In this document: positions 35,412 through 43,904 of the stretch, one piece after another | Layout of the letters: every line of letters begins with the position of its first letter | Position numbering within the stretch: the first letter of the stretch is position 1 | Assembly (NCBI RefSeq): GCF_002482975.1 | Contig: NZ_DLHA01000043.1 | Span: 40,462-104,461 of the forward strand | DNA length: 64,000 bases | Reading direction: 5' to 3' | From: Flavobacterium sp. UBA7680 | GTDB taxonomy: Bacteria; Bacteroidota; Bacteroidia; Flavobacteriales; Flavobacteriaceae | Translations under genes and position numbers: made by a program | Notes under the pieces: generated by a model | What the model was told of the DNA's origin: nothing | Databases searched by the model: none | What the model saw: only the letters and a program-made list of their open reading frames with translations

Positions 35412-36101
35412 ATGAAAAAATTAGTATTATTTTTAACAATCATGTTTATGACTATGTCTTACGGCCAAGAAACCAAGCAAATTCCTCAAATTAATGTAAA
35501 TGGAGAAGGAAAAGTAAAAGTAGCACCTGATCAGGTTTGTATTTCGGCTACGGTTGAAACAAAAGGGAATAATGCTAAAGACGTCAAAAAGCAAAATGAC
35601 GAAAAAATTGACGCAGTTTTAAAATTCATTAAAAAATTGAATCTTCCTGCTGCAGATTACAAAACAAAACAAGTAGCACTTAATCCGCAATACGATTACG
35701 AGAAAAAGAAAACTAGCTACAATGCGACTCAAACTGTAGAAATCGTTTTAAAAGATTTGTCTAAATATGATGAATTGATGGAAGGTTTGGTTCAGCAGGG
35801 AATTAACCGTATTGACAGAGTTTCTTTTGAATCTTCTAAATTAACAACATTACAATCAGAAGCTAGAAAATTAGCAATGAAAGATGCTAAAGCAAAAGCA
35901 GAAGATTATGTTTCAGTTTTAGGTCAAAAAGTAGGTAAAGCTTATATTATTTCAGATAACTCTCAAATTTATCACCCACAGCCAATGTATGCAGCGATGA
36001 AGTCAATGGCTGCAGATAATGCAGGAGCTGAAAACGAAACGTTAGCAATTGGAGAAATCGAAATTACAGCAAATGTTAGTGTAAGTTTTATTTTGGACTA
36101 A
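35412..36101 (+). CDS. SIMPL-domain (DUF541) periplasmic protein
   Basis: A 229-residue exported protein with an 18-residue signal peptide ending SYG. The SIMPL/DUF541 domain follows (INVNGEGKVKVAPDQVCISATVETKG, QTVEIVLKDLSKYDELMEGL and the NRIDRVSFES region). Family members form oligomeric periplasmic or surface assemblies with roles in stress tolerance. No partner is evident beyond the rhomboid gene just upstream. Confidence 0.85.
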   Translation: MKKLVLFLTIMFMTMSYGQETKQIPQINVNGEGKVKVAPDQVCISATVETKGNNAKDVKKQNDEKIDAVLKFIKKLNLPAADYKTKQVALNPQYDYEKKKTSYNATQTVEIVLKDLSKYDELMEGLVQQGINRIDRVSFESSKLTTLQSEARKLAMKDAKAKAEDYVSVLGQKVGKAYIISDNSQIYHPQPMYAAMKSMAADNAGAENETLAIGEIEITANVSVSFILD

Positions 36102-36128
36102 ATAATTTAAATTCCAAATAATATAATT

Positions 36129-36169
36129 CCAAATTCCAATTTTACGATTGGGATTTGGATTTTTTTTTG
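36129..36169 (+). terminator. Terminator of the SIMPL gene
   Basis: CCAAATTCCAA (36129-36139) pairs with TTGGGATTTGG (36148-36158), followed by nine T. The stem uses the same CCAAATTCCAA word as the terminator at 7376-7416. Confidence 0.8.
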
Positions 36170-36198
36170 ACCAATGACGATTAATCTTTTTAACTTTG
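36166..36198 (+). promoter_or_regulatory. Promoter of the Crp-type regulator gene
   Basis: TTTG at 36166-36169, a 21-base spacer, then TAACTTTG at 36191-36198. This matches the Bacteroidota TTTG-N17-23-TAnnTTTG pattern and lies 22 bases before the ATG at 36221. Confidence 0.6.
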
Positions 36199-36220
36199 AT
36201 AAAGTCAAAATATACTGAAA

Positions 36221-36817
36221 ATGCTAAAAGAAGATTGTAATAATATGCTGGAACAGTTCTGTAATCATTTAGATCTTTTTCATAAAATTTCTTCGGAAGA
36301 TAAAAATAGTATTGCGCAATATTTAGAATATAGAACTGTAAAAGAAGGTGAAATTTTAATTGAAGAAAATAAAGTTGCAAACGAAATCTTTTTTGTCTGT
36401 AATGGCGTATTGAAAATTGCTAGTGTCAGCGATAAAGGAAATGATGTTATTCATTTCTTTTTCGGTGAAAATCACTTTTGTACTATTTTGAAAAGTTTTA
36501 CCGAAAATATAACATCTCCAGATATTGTTCAGGTTGCTTGTGACTCAGAAATAATTGTTTTGGAAAGAAATAAATTAGAATCTTTAATTAAAGATTTGCC
36601 TTATTTTAAACCAATGCTGGATACTATTTTTCAGCAAGCTTTGATTAATAAAGTAGAACTGCGCAATTTTTATCTTGATACTGATGCAACTTCACGTTAT
36701 CAAAAGTTTATTGAGCGACAACCTAATATTGCCTCCAGAGTATCACAAACTGATATTGCCTCTTATCTTGGAATCGCCAAACAATCCTTAAGCAGAATTA
36801 AAAAGAATGCATTCTAA
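36221..36817 (+). CDS. Crp/Fnr-type transcriptional regulator
   Basis: A 198-residue cytosolic regulator. The N-terminal cyclic-nucleotide-binding-like fold (about 10-125) has YRTVKEGEILIEE, IFFVCNGVLKI and the VIVLERNKLE helix. It lacks the PRAxT phosphate-binding cassette of true CRP, so cAMP binding is doubtful. The C-terminal winged helix has IASRVSQTDIASYLGIAKQS. The protein is a short Fnr-like type without N-terminal cysteines. An SDR gene lies 92 bases downstream on the same strand and is the natural candidate target. Confidence 0.85.
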   Translation: MLKEDCNNMLEQFCNHLDLFHKISSEDKNSIAQYLEYRTVKEGEILIEENKVANEIFFVCNGVLKIASVSDKGNDVIHFFFGENHFCTILKSFTENITSPDIVQVACDSEIIVLERNKLESLIKDLPYFKPMLDTIFQQALINKVELRNFYLDTDATSRYQKFIERQPNIASRVSQTDIASYLGIAKQSLSRIKKNAF

Positions 36818-36909
36818 ATTTCCTTTTTAACATTTGTTAAATCCATTCCGTAAGTGACTTTCTACTTTTGTTCGACTAAAAAATAGTCAATAATAGTAAA
36901 CAAGAAACA

Positions 36910-37632
36910 ATGGAAAATCTAAAAGACAAAAAAGTAGTTATTATAGGCGGAAGTGCCGGAATTGGTTTGGCAACTGCAAAATCAATCGCGTTAAAAGGAG
37001 CAAATGTAATTATCGCTTCAAGTAATCAACAACGTATCGATAAGGCTTTACAGGAAATAAAAGGTCATGCAAGTGGACAGGTTATTGATGTAACTGATGA
37101 ATTGCAAGTCAAAAGTTTTTTTGAAAAAATTGGCCCGTTTGATCATTTGATTTTTACTGCGGGCGAAAATATTATGCTTTCCAATGTTGAAGATACTGCT
37201 TTAGAAACTGCCAAAAATTATTTTAATATTCGTTATTGGGGCGCTTTTACAGCAGTAAAATACGCTTCACCATTTATCAATTCTACAGGTTCAATTGTAC
37301 TAACAAGTGGTATTGCAAGCAACAGACCAAATAAAGGCTGGACATTAGGTGCCAGTATCTGCGCTGCTATGGAAGGTTTTGCAAGAGCATTGGCAATGGA
37401 ATTAGCACCAATAAGAGTCAATATTGTTTCGCCGGGAGTTGTAAAAACAGAGCTTTGGGGCGGTATGTCTGAAAGTGAAAGAAATGAAATGTATACCAAT
37501 ATTGGAAACGCATTGCCTGTAAAAAGAGTAGGTGAGGCCGAAGATATTGCCAAAACATTCGTTTATTTATTAGAGCAGGAATATGGCACAGGACAGACTT
37601 TAATTATTGATGGAGGAACTTCATTAGTATAA
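36910..37632 (+). CDS. SDR-family protein with altered active site
   Basis: A 240-residue Rossmann-fold protein of the short-chain dehydrogenase/reductase family. The cofactor motif GGSAGIGLATA (about residues 13-23) and the strand-5 Ser (IVLTSGIAS) are present. The usual YxxxK helix reads GASICAAMEGFARALAMEL: where Tyr and Lys should stand there are Gly and Cys. The C-terminal VNIVSPGVVKTE and TGQTLIIDGG are normal. Catalysis by the classical tetrad is therefore unlikely. TACTTTTG at 36863-36870 is a possible -7 box, and the regulator gene upstream may control it. Confidence 0.85.
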   Translation: MENLKDKKVVIIGGSAGIGLATAKSIALKGANVIIASSNQQRIDKALQEIKGHASGQVIDVTDELQVKSFFEKIGPFDHLIFTAGENIMLSNVEDTALETAKNYFNIRYWGAFTAVKYASPFINSTGSIVLTSGIASNRPNKGWTLGASICAAMEGFARALAMELAPIRVNIVSPGVVKTELWGGMSESERNEMYTNIGNALPVKRVGEAEDIAKTFVYLLEQEYGTGQTLIIDGGTSLV

Positions 37633-37658
37633 TTTCAATCTAATTTAATTGATAAGAT

Positions 37659-37692
37659 AAAGGAGCCAATGAACATTTTCAACGGCTCCTTT
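37659..37692. terminator. Hairpin terminator between convergent genes
   Basis: AAAGGAGCC - AATGAACATTTTCAAC - GGCTCCTTT, between the SDR gene (+) and the acidic protein gene (-). Confidence 0.7.
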
Positions 37693-37714
37693 ACCAATAT
37701 TTTTGCATCCACTT

Positions 37715-37984
37715 TCAACTTTGCATTAAAAAAGTTTCAGGTTCAGAATCATCTTCATTTTCCAGTTCTTCCCAGTCATTTTCGTCGTATTCTGATTCCA
37801 TATCATCATCGAGGAATTCATCTTCAAGATCATCCAGTTCAAGATTGAAATGTTTATGAGACATTAATGTGTTCGAAAGATTTCCTTGCAGATAATCATC
37901 ATAATTTAAAAGCAGCTGCTCTTCGTAAGAATTTGTGTCGCCTGTAGATTCTTCGGGAATATAATAGTAATCGTCAAAAATCAT
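37715..37984 (-). CDS. Small highly acidic protein, unknown function
   Basis: An 89-residue protein, very rich in Asp and Glu in its second half (for example LDDLEDEFLDDDMESEYDEN), with YYY near the start. There is no signal peptide or membrane segment. It is not recognised as a named family. The A-rich leader before the ATG and the terminator at its end support a real gene. Confidence 0.6.
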   Translation of the reverse strand: MIFDDYYYIPEESTGDTNSYEEQLLLNYDDYLQGNLSNTLMSHKHFNLELDDLEDEFLDDDMESEYDENDWEELENEDDSEPETFLMQS

Positions 37985-38128
37985 AATAAATAGATTTAAA
38001 TTTATAGCTTAAGATTTATCTAACTTTTTCAATTAGAATAACTTAAAATTAAAATTTTTTACTGCTACCATTTTATACAATTTTGAGAATCAGTTACTAA
38101 ATTCTCATTTTTACTATAAATCGATTAA

Positions 38129-38779
38129 TTATTCTTTCCAGGGAGAATGCAAAATACAATCGCAAAAATTCTTGCGATGAAAATTCGGAATCATATAGGC
38201 ACAAACATCGGCTTTTATGTTTCCAAAAGTAGTTTCTGTTTTGTGTTCAAATCCGCTGAAAAAAGTTGGAATAATTTTGTTTTTGAAATCATCACGCGGG
38301 AAAGCGTCCAGAATTTCAATTCTGTTTTGATCGCTTAAATGTTCATATCCTTCTCCCATAACATCCAGACCAACTCCAGAATACATAAGCGCGACTTCTG
38401 GTTCTTTATGTTCCGCAATACCAATTGTGGTATGCAGGGCGATAGTATCCCAAACTAATTGCAACGATTCTTTTGGTAAATTATGGCTTTTTAGGAAATC
38501 TCTCGCCGCATTGGCACCATCTACTTCAAAACGTAAATCTGTACTGCTGTAGTGTTTTGTTAAACCCAAATCGTGAAAAACGGAAGCCACATACAATAAT
38601 TCTTCATCATATTTAAGCTGTTTTCTTTTTCCGTTTAAAGAAGAAAATAAAAATACACGCAAAGAATGATTGTAGATAAATTCTGTACCGTGTTCTAATA
38701 AAAGTTCTGTAGCCTGCTGTGCAATAGAACTATCCGGAATAATTATTCCTGCAACTGTTTTTAGTTTGTTTACTGACAT
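38129..38779 (-). CDS. HD-domain phosphohydrolase-like protein
   Basis: A 216-residue cytosolic protein. The HD-domain pattern is His in YNHSLRVFLFSSL, HD in ASVFHDLGLTKH, and a later His in IALHTTIGIAEH. These proteins hydrolyse phosphate esters or nucleotides with bound metals. It resembles the cyanamide-hydratase/inosine-type HD group in layout, but no substrate can be assigned. The AraC-type gene 100 bases upstream on the same strand order could be unrelated. Confidence 0.8.
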   Translation of the reverse strand: MSVNKLKTVAGIIIPDSSIAQQATELLLEHGTEFIYNHSLRVFLFSSLNGKRKQLKYDEELLYVASVFHDLGLTKHYSSTDLRFEVDGANAARDFLKSHNLPKESLQLVWDTIALHTTIGIAEHKEPEVALMYSGVGLDVMGEGYEHLSDQNRIEILDAFPRDDFKNKIIPTFFSGFEHKTETTFGNIKADVCAYMIPNFHRKNFCDCILHSPWKE

Positions 38780-38878
38780 GATAATTTGTTTTTTTCAAAG
38801 GTATCGTGAGAAACTCGTTTGAGGAATGTCAAATTACGTCAAGCGCATGTCAAAAACTACGGAAATATTACTAAGGAC

Positions 38879-39736
38879 TTAATTTCCAATATTTAAAAAA
38901 AGCAATCTGTATTCATGAGGGGAAACCTGAGCATTCTTTTTAAAGAAATGACTGAATTGCTCTGCGGTATTAAAATTGAACTGAAAAGCAATTTCTTTTA
39001 TTGGGTTAGAAGTAAATTGCAGTGCTCTTTTGGCTTCGGCAATGATTTGTCCGTTTATTAATTCTTTTGCGCCTCTGTTACTGCAGCGTTTGCATAAATC
39101 TGTTAGTTTACGTGCTGAAATTCCTAAAAGTTCGGCATAATCTGCGACTTCTCTGGACGTTTTATAGTTCTTACTGATTAATTCTAAAAACTGTGCGTAG
39201 GTTTGATTTTCATAGCTGTCAAACCCTTTTGAAAGCGAATGATTTACGTTTGCAATCTTAATCATTATAATTTTTAGATACGCAGCCAACGCATCTAATT
39301 GATTAATGTATTCTTCCTTTTGATATTCATACCACAAAGATTTAAAAATTGAAATAAGCTCAATGTTATTCTGATGGTTTAACGGAATGGTTTGATTGGC
39401 AGAAGCATTATTAAATAAAACAGCTTTACAGTTGTTGGCACTCGAAGGCGTTCTTTCCCAAAAGCAATCTCCAAAACTAAGTTCGTAAGCGGTAAATTTT
39501 GTTTCGGAATTAAAACTTATAAATTGTCCTTTTGCGATTAAAAATAGTTGTGAAGATGAAATTTGAAAAATTTGATCGTCAATAATTATTTCTCCTGCAC
39601 CGGATTCAATTAGTAAGATTCGGTTATAAACAAGTCTGTACGTTGATTTTTGCTCGTATCTCTTGTCTTCAAGAAAGCGTATAGAGAATGAATTTTTAAT
39701 CTCTTCTTCTACAACCAAATTTGATATAGAAAGCAT
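38879..39736 (-). CDS. AraC-family transcriptional regulator
   Basis: A 285-residue regulator with a cupin-like N-terminal domain (RILLIESGAGEIIIDDQIFQ) and a C-terminal double HTH (about 185-280: YAELLGISARKLTDLCKR and IKEIAFQFNFNTAEQFSHFF followed by SPHEYR). It lies 97 bases downstream of the HELTH-motif gene on the same strand, so it borders the peptide-export operon. Whether it belongs to it is open. Confidence 0.85.
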   Translation of the reverse strand: MLSISNLVVEEEIKNSFSIRFLEDKRYEQKSTYRLVYNRILLIESGAGEIIIDDQIFQISSSQLFLIAKGQFISFNSETKFTAYELSFGDCFWERTPSSANNCKAVLFNNASANQTIPLNHQNNIELISIFKSLWYEYQKEEYINQLDALAAYLKIIMIKIANVNHSLSKGFDSYENQTYAQFLELISKNYKTSREVADYAELLGISARKLTDLCKRCSNRGAKELINGQIIAEAKRALQFTSNPIKEIAFQFNFNTAEQFSHFFKKNAQVSPHEYRLLFLNIGN

Positions 39737-39833
39737 ATTTTTTGACGTAATTGTTTAGAAAAGTGAAAACAAAGGTCAAAGGTAGTTAGAAATTTTTTGA
39801 ACAGCGGTATTGGATTGTATCAAATAGCAAAGA

Positions 39834-40982
39834 TTAAAATAAGGTTCGATGGAAATTTTCATAATAAATATCGATTAATAATTCGGCACCATTTGCAGAC
39901 GCTAAATCGATCAAACTTATTTCACAAAGTGCATCTATTCTGCACATTTGATCTTTCGTCGATTTTACTTTGCCTACCGCTTTATCAAAAATGGCAATGT
40001 TTTCAATAGCATTTTTTATTATGGTAATCAATTGTTTAAAATCATCGGGAGATAATTTACTTTCTTTTACATAATTTTCTAATCGGGCACCTTCTCTGTA
40101 ATTAGGATAATTTTCTAAACCCATAAAATTCAGCATCCAGACTTTATTGTAATTCCATATTGTTTTAATAATTCCAATATAATCTGCTATTAATTCATCG
40201 TGCAGATTATTAGTGGCTTGTCCGTATTTTTTGAGCGTATATAAATGCGTTAATTCATGTTCTTTTCGAATAGAAATAGAATATGAAATCCATAAATCTT
40301 CTTCTAATCCTAATTGACTTGCTGGTACATTGCTGTAAGGTTTTGTACTTAAAATGACCAATTTATCTTTATACAAAGATTTATTGGGCATAATATTGTT
40401 TGTAAACTCGGTATTCCAATCTCCAAAAGGATTGTTCTGCAGCCAGTTTTTTTTAATGATATTAAACCGTTTCGAGTTATTAAGACCATTTAACAACACA
40501 GCTCCCATTGATGCGGGAATAGGCAAGGGATTATTTTTATGTATTAACGACTGTAATATCTTTACAAAATCTTCTTTATTAGGAATAGTTAAAACCGGAA
40601 TTTTGCCTGCAATACTTTGGTGAAGTTCTAAACTGATATTTTTTGTGTCTTCTAATTTTATATAAGAGGTCAATTTTATATCGTTTGTTTTTGCATTTAA
40701 AAGGATGTTGTTATACAATTCGGCTTTATCTATTTCTTTTTCAATCAGAAAATTTAATGGCGGATAACATTCTTTTAGCGCATTAAAAATGTCTTTTCCA
40801 TTTGAAAAATTCTTTAAAAAATCTTCCCAAAACTGAATTTCCGGACCTTCAGTAAAAGTGGAAGCTGCAGAATCATCATTTAAAGGAAACTTATTAAAAA
40901 GATAGGCTTTAAGTTTGTCTGATAAATCAATTGATGCAACTTGATCAACTGGTTCGGGGAGAAATGAATTATTCATGATCAT
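39834..40982 (-). CDS. Zincin-like HELTH-motif protein of the NHLM export operon
   Basis: A 382-residue protein not recognised as a characterised family. It has no signal peptide or membrane segment. Its one clear motif is H242-E-L-T-H246, followed 17 residues later by E263 in DELIADY, the HExxH...ExxAD arrangement of gluzincin metallopeptidases (His, His, Glu as zinc ligands, Glu243 as catalyst). The ATG shares one base with the stop of the upstream NHLM ABC transporter gene (TAATG), so the two are translationally coupled. A role in leader removal, core trimming or self-protection in the peptide pathway is inferred; a non-catalytic role is also possible. Confidence 0.75.
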   Translation of the reverse strand: MIMNNSFLPEPVDQVASIDLSDKLKAYLFNKFPLNDDSAASTFTEGPEIQFWEDFLKNFSNGKDIFNALKECYPPLNFLIEKEIDKAELYNNILLNAKTNDIKLTSYIKLEDTKNISLELHQSIAGKIPVLTIPNKEDFVKILQSLIHKNNPLPIPASMGAVLLNGLNNSKRFNIIKKNWLQNNPFGDWNTEFTNNIMPNKSLYKDKLVILSTKPYSNVPASQLGLEEDLWISYSISIRKEHELTHLYTLKKYGQATNNLHDELIADYIGIIKTIWNYNKVWMLNFMGLENYPNYREGARLENYVKESKLSPDDFKQLITIIKNAIENIAIFDKAVGKVKSTKDQMCRIDALCEISLIDLASANGAELLIDIYYENFHRTLF

Positions 40983-43894
40983 TACGAAATTTGGCGTTTA
41001 GCCAGTTGTGTAAATAGGCCATCTTGCTGCATTAGCTCTTCATAAGTACCACATTCTTTGATTTCTCCTTGGTCCAGAACATAAATACGATCTGCGTTTT
41101 TAATGGTACTTAATCTATGTGCGATTACAATACGTGAAGCCTGAAGTTTGTCTAAGCTTTCGGCAACAATATTTTGAGTTCTGTTATCGAGAGCACTTGT
41201 CGCTTCATCCATAAATAATAGTCTTGGTTTATGTACAATGGCTCTTGCAATCATAAGGCGTTGTCTTTGTCCTCCGGAAAATGTTCCTGCGCCTTCGCTT
41301 ACAAGAGTGTGCATTTCCATTGGCATATTTTTGATATCTTCTTCCATTCCTGCCATACGCGCGGCATCCCATGCATCATCTAAGGTCAATTCTGAATTCC
41401 CAACAATATTTTGATAAATGCTTCCGGCCATAAGTGCTCCATTTTGCAATACAACACCAATTTGTCTTCTTACAAGCTCTTTGTTCATGGTATCAAAAGT
41501 ATTTCCATCATAATATATAGAACCCATTTCAGCATGTTCAAATCCTAAAAGCAGTCTCATAATAGTTGATTTTCCGGAACCCGAAGGCCCAACAAAAGCG
41601 ACCATTTCGCCCGGTTTAATTTTGAAAGTAATATTTTTTAAAATCAAAGGCTGATTTTCGTTGTATCTAAACGAAACAGAATTCATTTCGATATCGCCAG
41701 CCAATTCGCCCGGATCAATACTCTGATCCATAGATTCTGCTTCTTCTTCTAAAATTGGTTTTACCCTTTCATATAACGGGATAACATTTAAGGACGTTAT
41801 AAAAGCCATACTTAGCCTTAAACTATCACCTAAAAATTTATTAAAAGCAGTAATAAATGCCATAAAAGAACCTACAGAGATCATGTTTGCTCCCGGAACA
41901 GTAGGATTAAGGACACTGTAATAAATGAAAGAGAAAAAGAAAATACTGGTAAAGAGGGGATAGGAACTATTGAAAATTTCAACAAAATTTTGATAACTGC
42001 CTGAGCTAAAGCCTAATTGTTTTAGTTTAGAGAATTTTTCTGCCCATAATGTAAAAACTCTTCGTTCTCCGCCTGTTATTCTTATTTTGCTTATACCGGA
42101 TAAAAATTCAAAAAGAAAACCCTGAATTTCTCCCTGATATTTAGAAACTTCCCGATCATATTTTAATTTTAAACAACCCATAGTTATCATAAAAATAACA
42201 GCGATTACAGCTAATGCAACGCCAATCCATGCCAAACTAGAGTCGTAGTAAAAAAGAAGGATCAGATTTACAAAAGAGAAGGCTCCACTTAATACAGCCG
42301 TCATTAAGGTGCTTGAAAGTATTTGTCGTATCGAATTGATACTTAAAACCCTATTGGTAAGATCTCCCGCAGTATATTTTTTATAAAAAGTTACCGGTAA
42401 TCGCAATATATAATCCATTACACCTGCCTGCAAGTTAATACTGGATTTTGATTCTACTCGCATTTGCAATACGCCTTGGGCAAGCTGAAGTCCTGCTGTT
42501 ACCAAAGCGATTATGATCATGATACTAAATATTTCTAAATGTATTGATCTGTCTGCGGTAGGGATAACATCATCAAAAATAACTCCTGACAAAATAGGGA
42601 CTAATAGTCCAATTAAGCTTCCTGCTAATGAAGCCAGAATTAATAGTTTGGCATCTTTTTTAACGCCATTCATAGCAAAATTTAATACCTTTTTCATAGA
42701 ATCCATCTTGACATCGAATCCAGAAAAAAACATATAACCAATTGGTTCTAATGATGCTGCTATTTCATTGTTCACAATAGACTCAGTACCATCGGATAAA
42801 TTTTTTATTAAATAAGAACTGGACGTTTTTTGTATAAGTGCAACGGGTTCGTTTTTTTGTTTGGTAAAAGCCAGCAAATGCCCGTTTTCTTCTTTCCACC
42901 AGGCATCTCTTAAAATGATTTTACGAACTCTTATTTTAGAACTTTTCGCAATAGCATACAGCAAGTTTTTTGCACTGGTTTCGTTGGCATCAATATGTTT
43001 GGGTTCTTCAAATTTAAATTGGCTGTGATCTGCAATAACCTGACAGGTTGAATAAAGTACACTTTGCTTATTTAGTTTTGAAGCGGTTACATGCGGTACA
43101 CTTTTTTTACTGCCTGTTACTATAGATTTTATTTTTTCGAGTGTGTTTTTTAACTCATCTTCTTCGCTGACCAGTTTAGCATTAAAATGCTCGTTTTCAA
43201 AAACACTATTATTTTCTATTGTTTTTGCAAGTTGTGTATAAAAGTAAGATTGTATTTTTTCTAAAGAAATCAAAAGATTAACTTCTTCTTCGATAACTTC
43301 TCTGGTGCTTAATATTTTAATTTCTGTTTGATCGGATAGGGATTTTACCCATAATTTATTCGATACCGGAATTGGGAAATTAGAGGCATCATCAAAATTA
43401 ACAGTGATATCTGATGAAAACGCAGAAACACTTCCGTTGTTTAAGTTTACCCAGTTTATACCGTGTGAAGGATATGCAACCGTATTTTCTTTTAAATTTA
43501 TGGTATTAAAATCATCAAGCGCGGTATAAACTCTTGGCGCATTTTGAAAATTTAATTCAGAAGATGTTTTGGATATCCATTTATTGATCAGATTTTTCAA
43601 AAAGAAAGGATCAATATTCAAAAGGTCACTTTTTTGAATTGCCAGTAATTTAGCTTCATTCGAATAAACGATTAATCTAATATTTTGGGTGCATTCCTGA
43701 GGTAATAAGCTAAATAGTAATTCGCCTTGTTTTGCAGAATACAGGTATTTTAAAGGGCATAAATACTCTCCGTTTTCATCAATTTTAGTATGAAACACAT
43801 TTACTTCTCCCGAAATAACCATCCAGAAACTGTCTGTGCTATTTAGAATCAATGGATTTTCAACGCCTATATGTATTTTCTCTTTCACTGACAT
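40982..43894 (-). CDS. NHLM-type ABC transporter, second subunit (no peptidase domain)
   Basis: A 970-residue inner-membrane exporter half of the NHLM bacteriocin system type 2. The first ~130 residues look like a cyclic-nucleotide-binding/cupin-like fold (FWMVISGEVNVF, GELLFSL). A long linker follows, then six membrane helices (about 410-700) and an ATPase domain with Walker A FVGPSGSGKSTIMRLLL, signature FSGGQRQRLMIARA and Walker B LLFMDEATSALD. It is encoded 10 bases after the peptidase-containing partner and is probably its heterodimer mate. Confidence 0.93.
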   Translation of the reverse strand: MSVKEKIHIGVENPLILNSTDSFWMVISGEVNVFHTKIDENGEYLCPLKYLYSAKQGELLFSLLPQECTQNIRLIVYSNEAKLLAIQKSDLLNIDPFFLKNLINKWISKTSSELNFQNAPRVYTALDDFNTINLKENTVAYPSHGINWVNLNNGSVSAFSSDITVNFDDASNFPIPVSNKLWVKSLSDQTEIKILSTREVIEEEVNLLISLEKIQSYFYTQLAKTIENNSVFENEHFNAKLVSEEDELKNTLEKIKSIVTGSKKSVPHVTASKLNKQSVLYSTCQVIADHSQFKFEEPKHIDANETSAKNLLYAIAKSSKIRVRKIILRDAWWKEENGHLLAFTKQKNEPVALIQKTSSSYLIKNLSDGTESIVNNEIAASLEPIGYMFFSGFDVKMDSMKKVLNFAMNGVKKDAKLLILASLAGSLIGLLVPILSGVIFDDVIPTADRSIHLEIFSIMIIIALVTAGLQLAQGVLQMRVESKSSINLQAGVMDYILRLPVTFYKKYTAGDLTNRVLSINSIRQILSSTLMTAVLSGAFSFVNLILLFYYDSSLAWIGVALAVIAVIFMITMGCLKLKYDREVSKYQGEIQGFLFEFLSGISKIRITGGERRVFTLWAEKFSKLKQLGFSSGSYQNFVEIFNSSYPLFTSIFFFSFIYYSVLNPTVPGANMISVGSFMAFITAFNKFLGDSLRLSMAFITSLNVIPLYERVKPILEEEAESMDQSIDPGELAGDIEMNSVSFRYNENQPLILKNITFKIKPGEMVAFVGPSGSGKSTIMRLLLGFEHAEMGSIYYDGNTFDTMNKELVRRQIGVVLQNGALMAGSIYQNIVGNSELTLDDAWDAARMAGMEEDIKNMPMEMHTLVSEGAGTFSGGQRQRLMIARAIVHKPRLLFMDEATSALDNRTQNIVAESLDKLQASRIVIAHRLSTIKNADRIYVLDQGEIKECGTYEELMQQDGLFTQLAKRQIS

Positions 43895-43904
43895 GGTATT
43901 AAAT

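Noticed and set aside
38879..39736. AraC-family gene as part of the RiPP cluster
   Set aside because: Its position borders the export operon, but it has a 97-base gap and a generic cupin-HTH layout; no shared site was found, so it was left as a neighbour.
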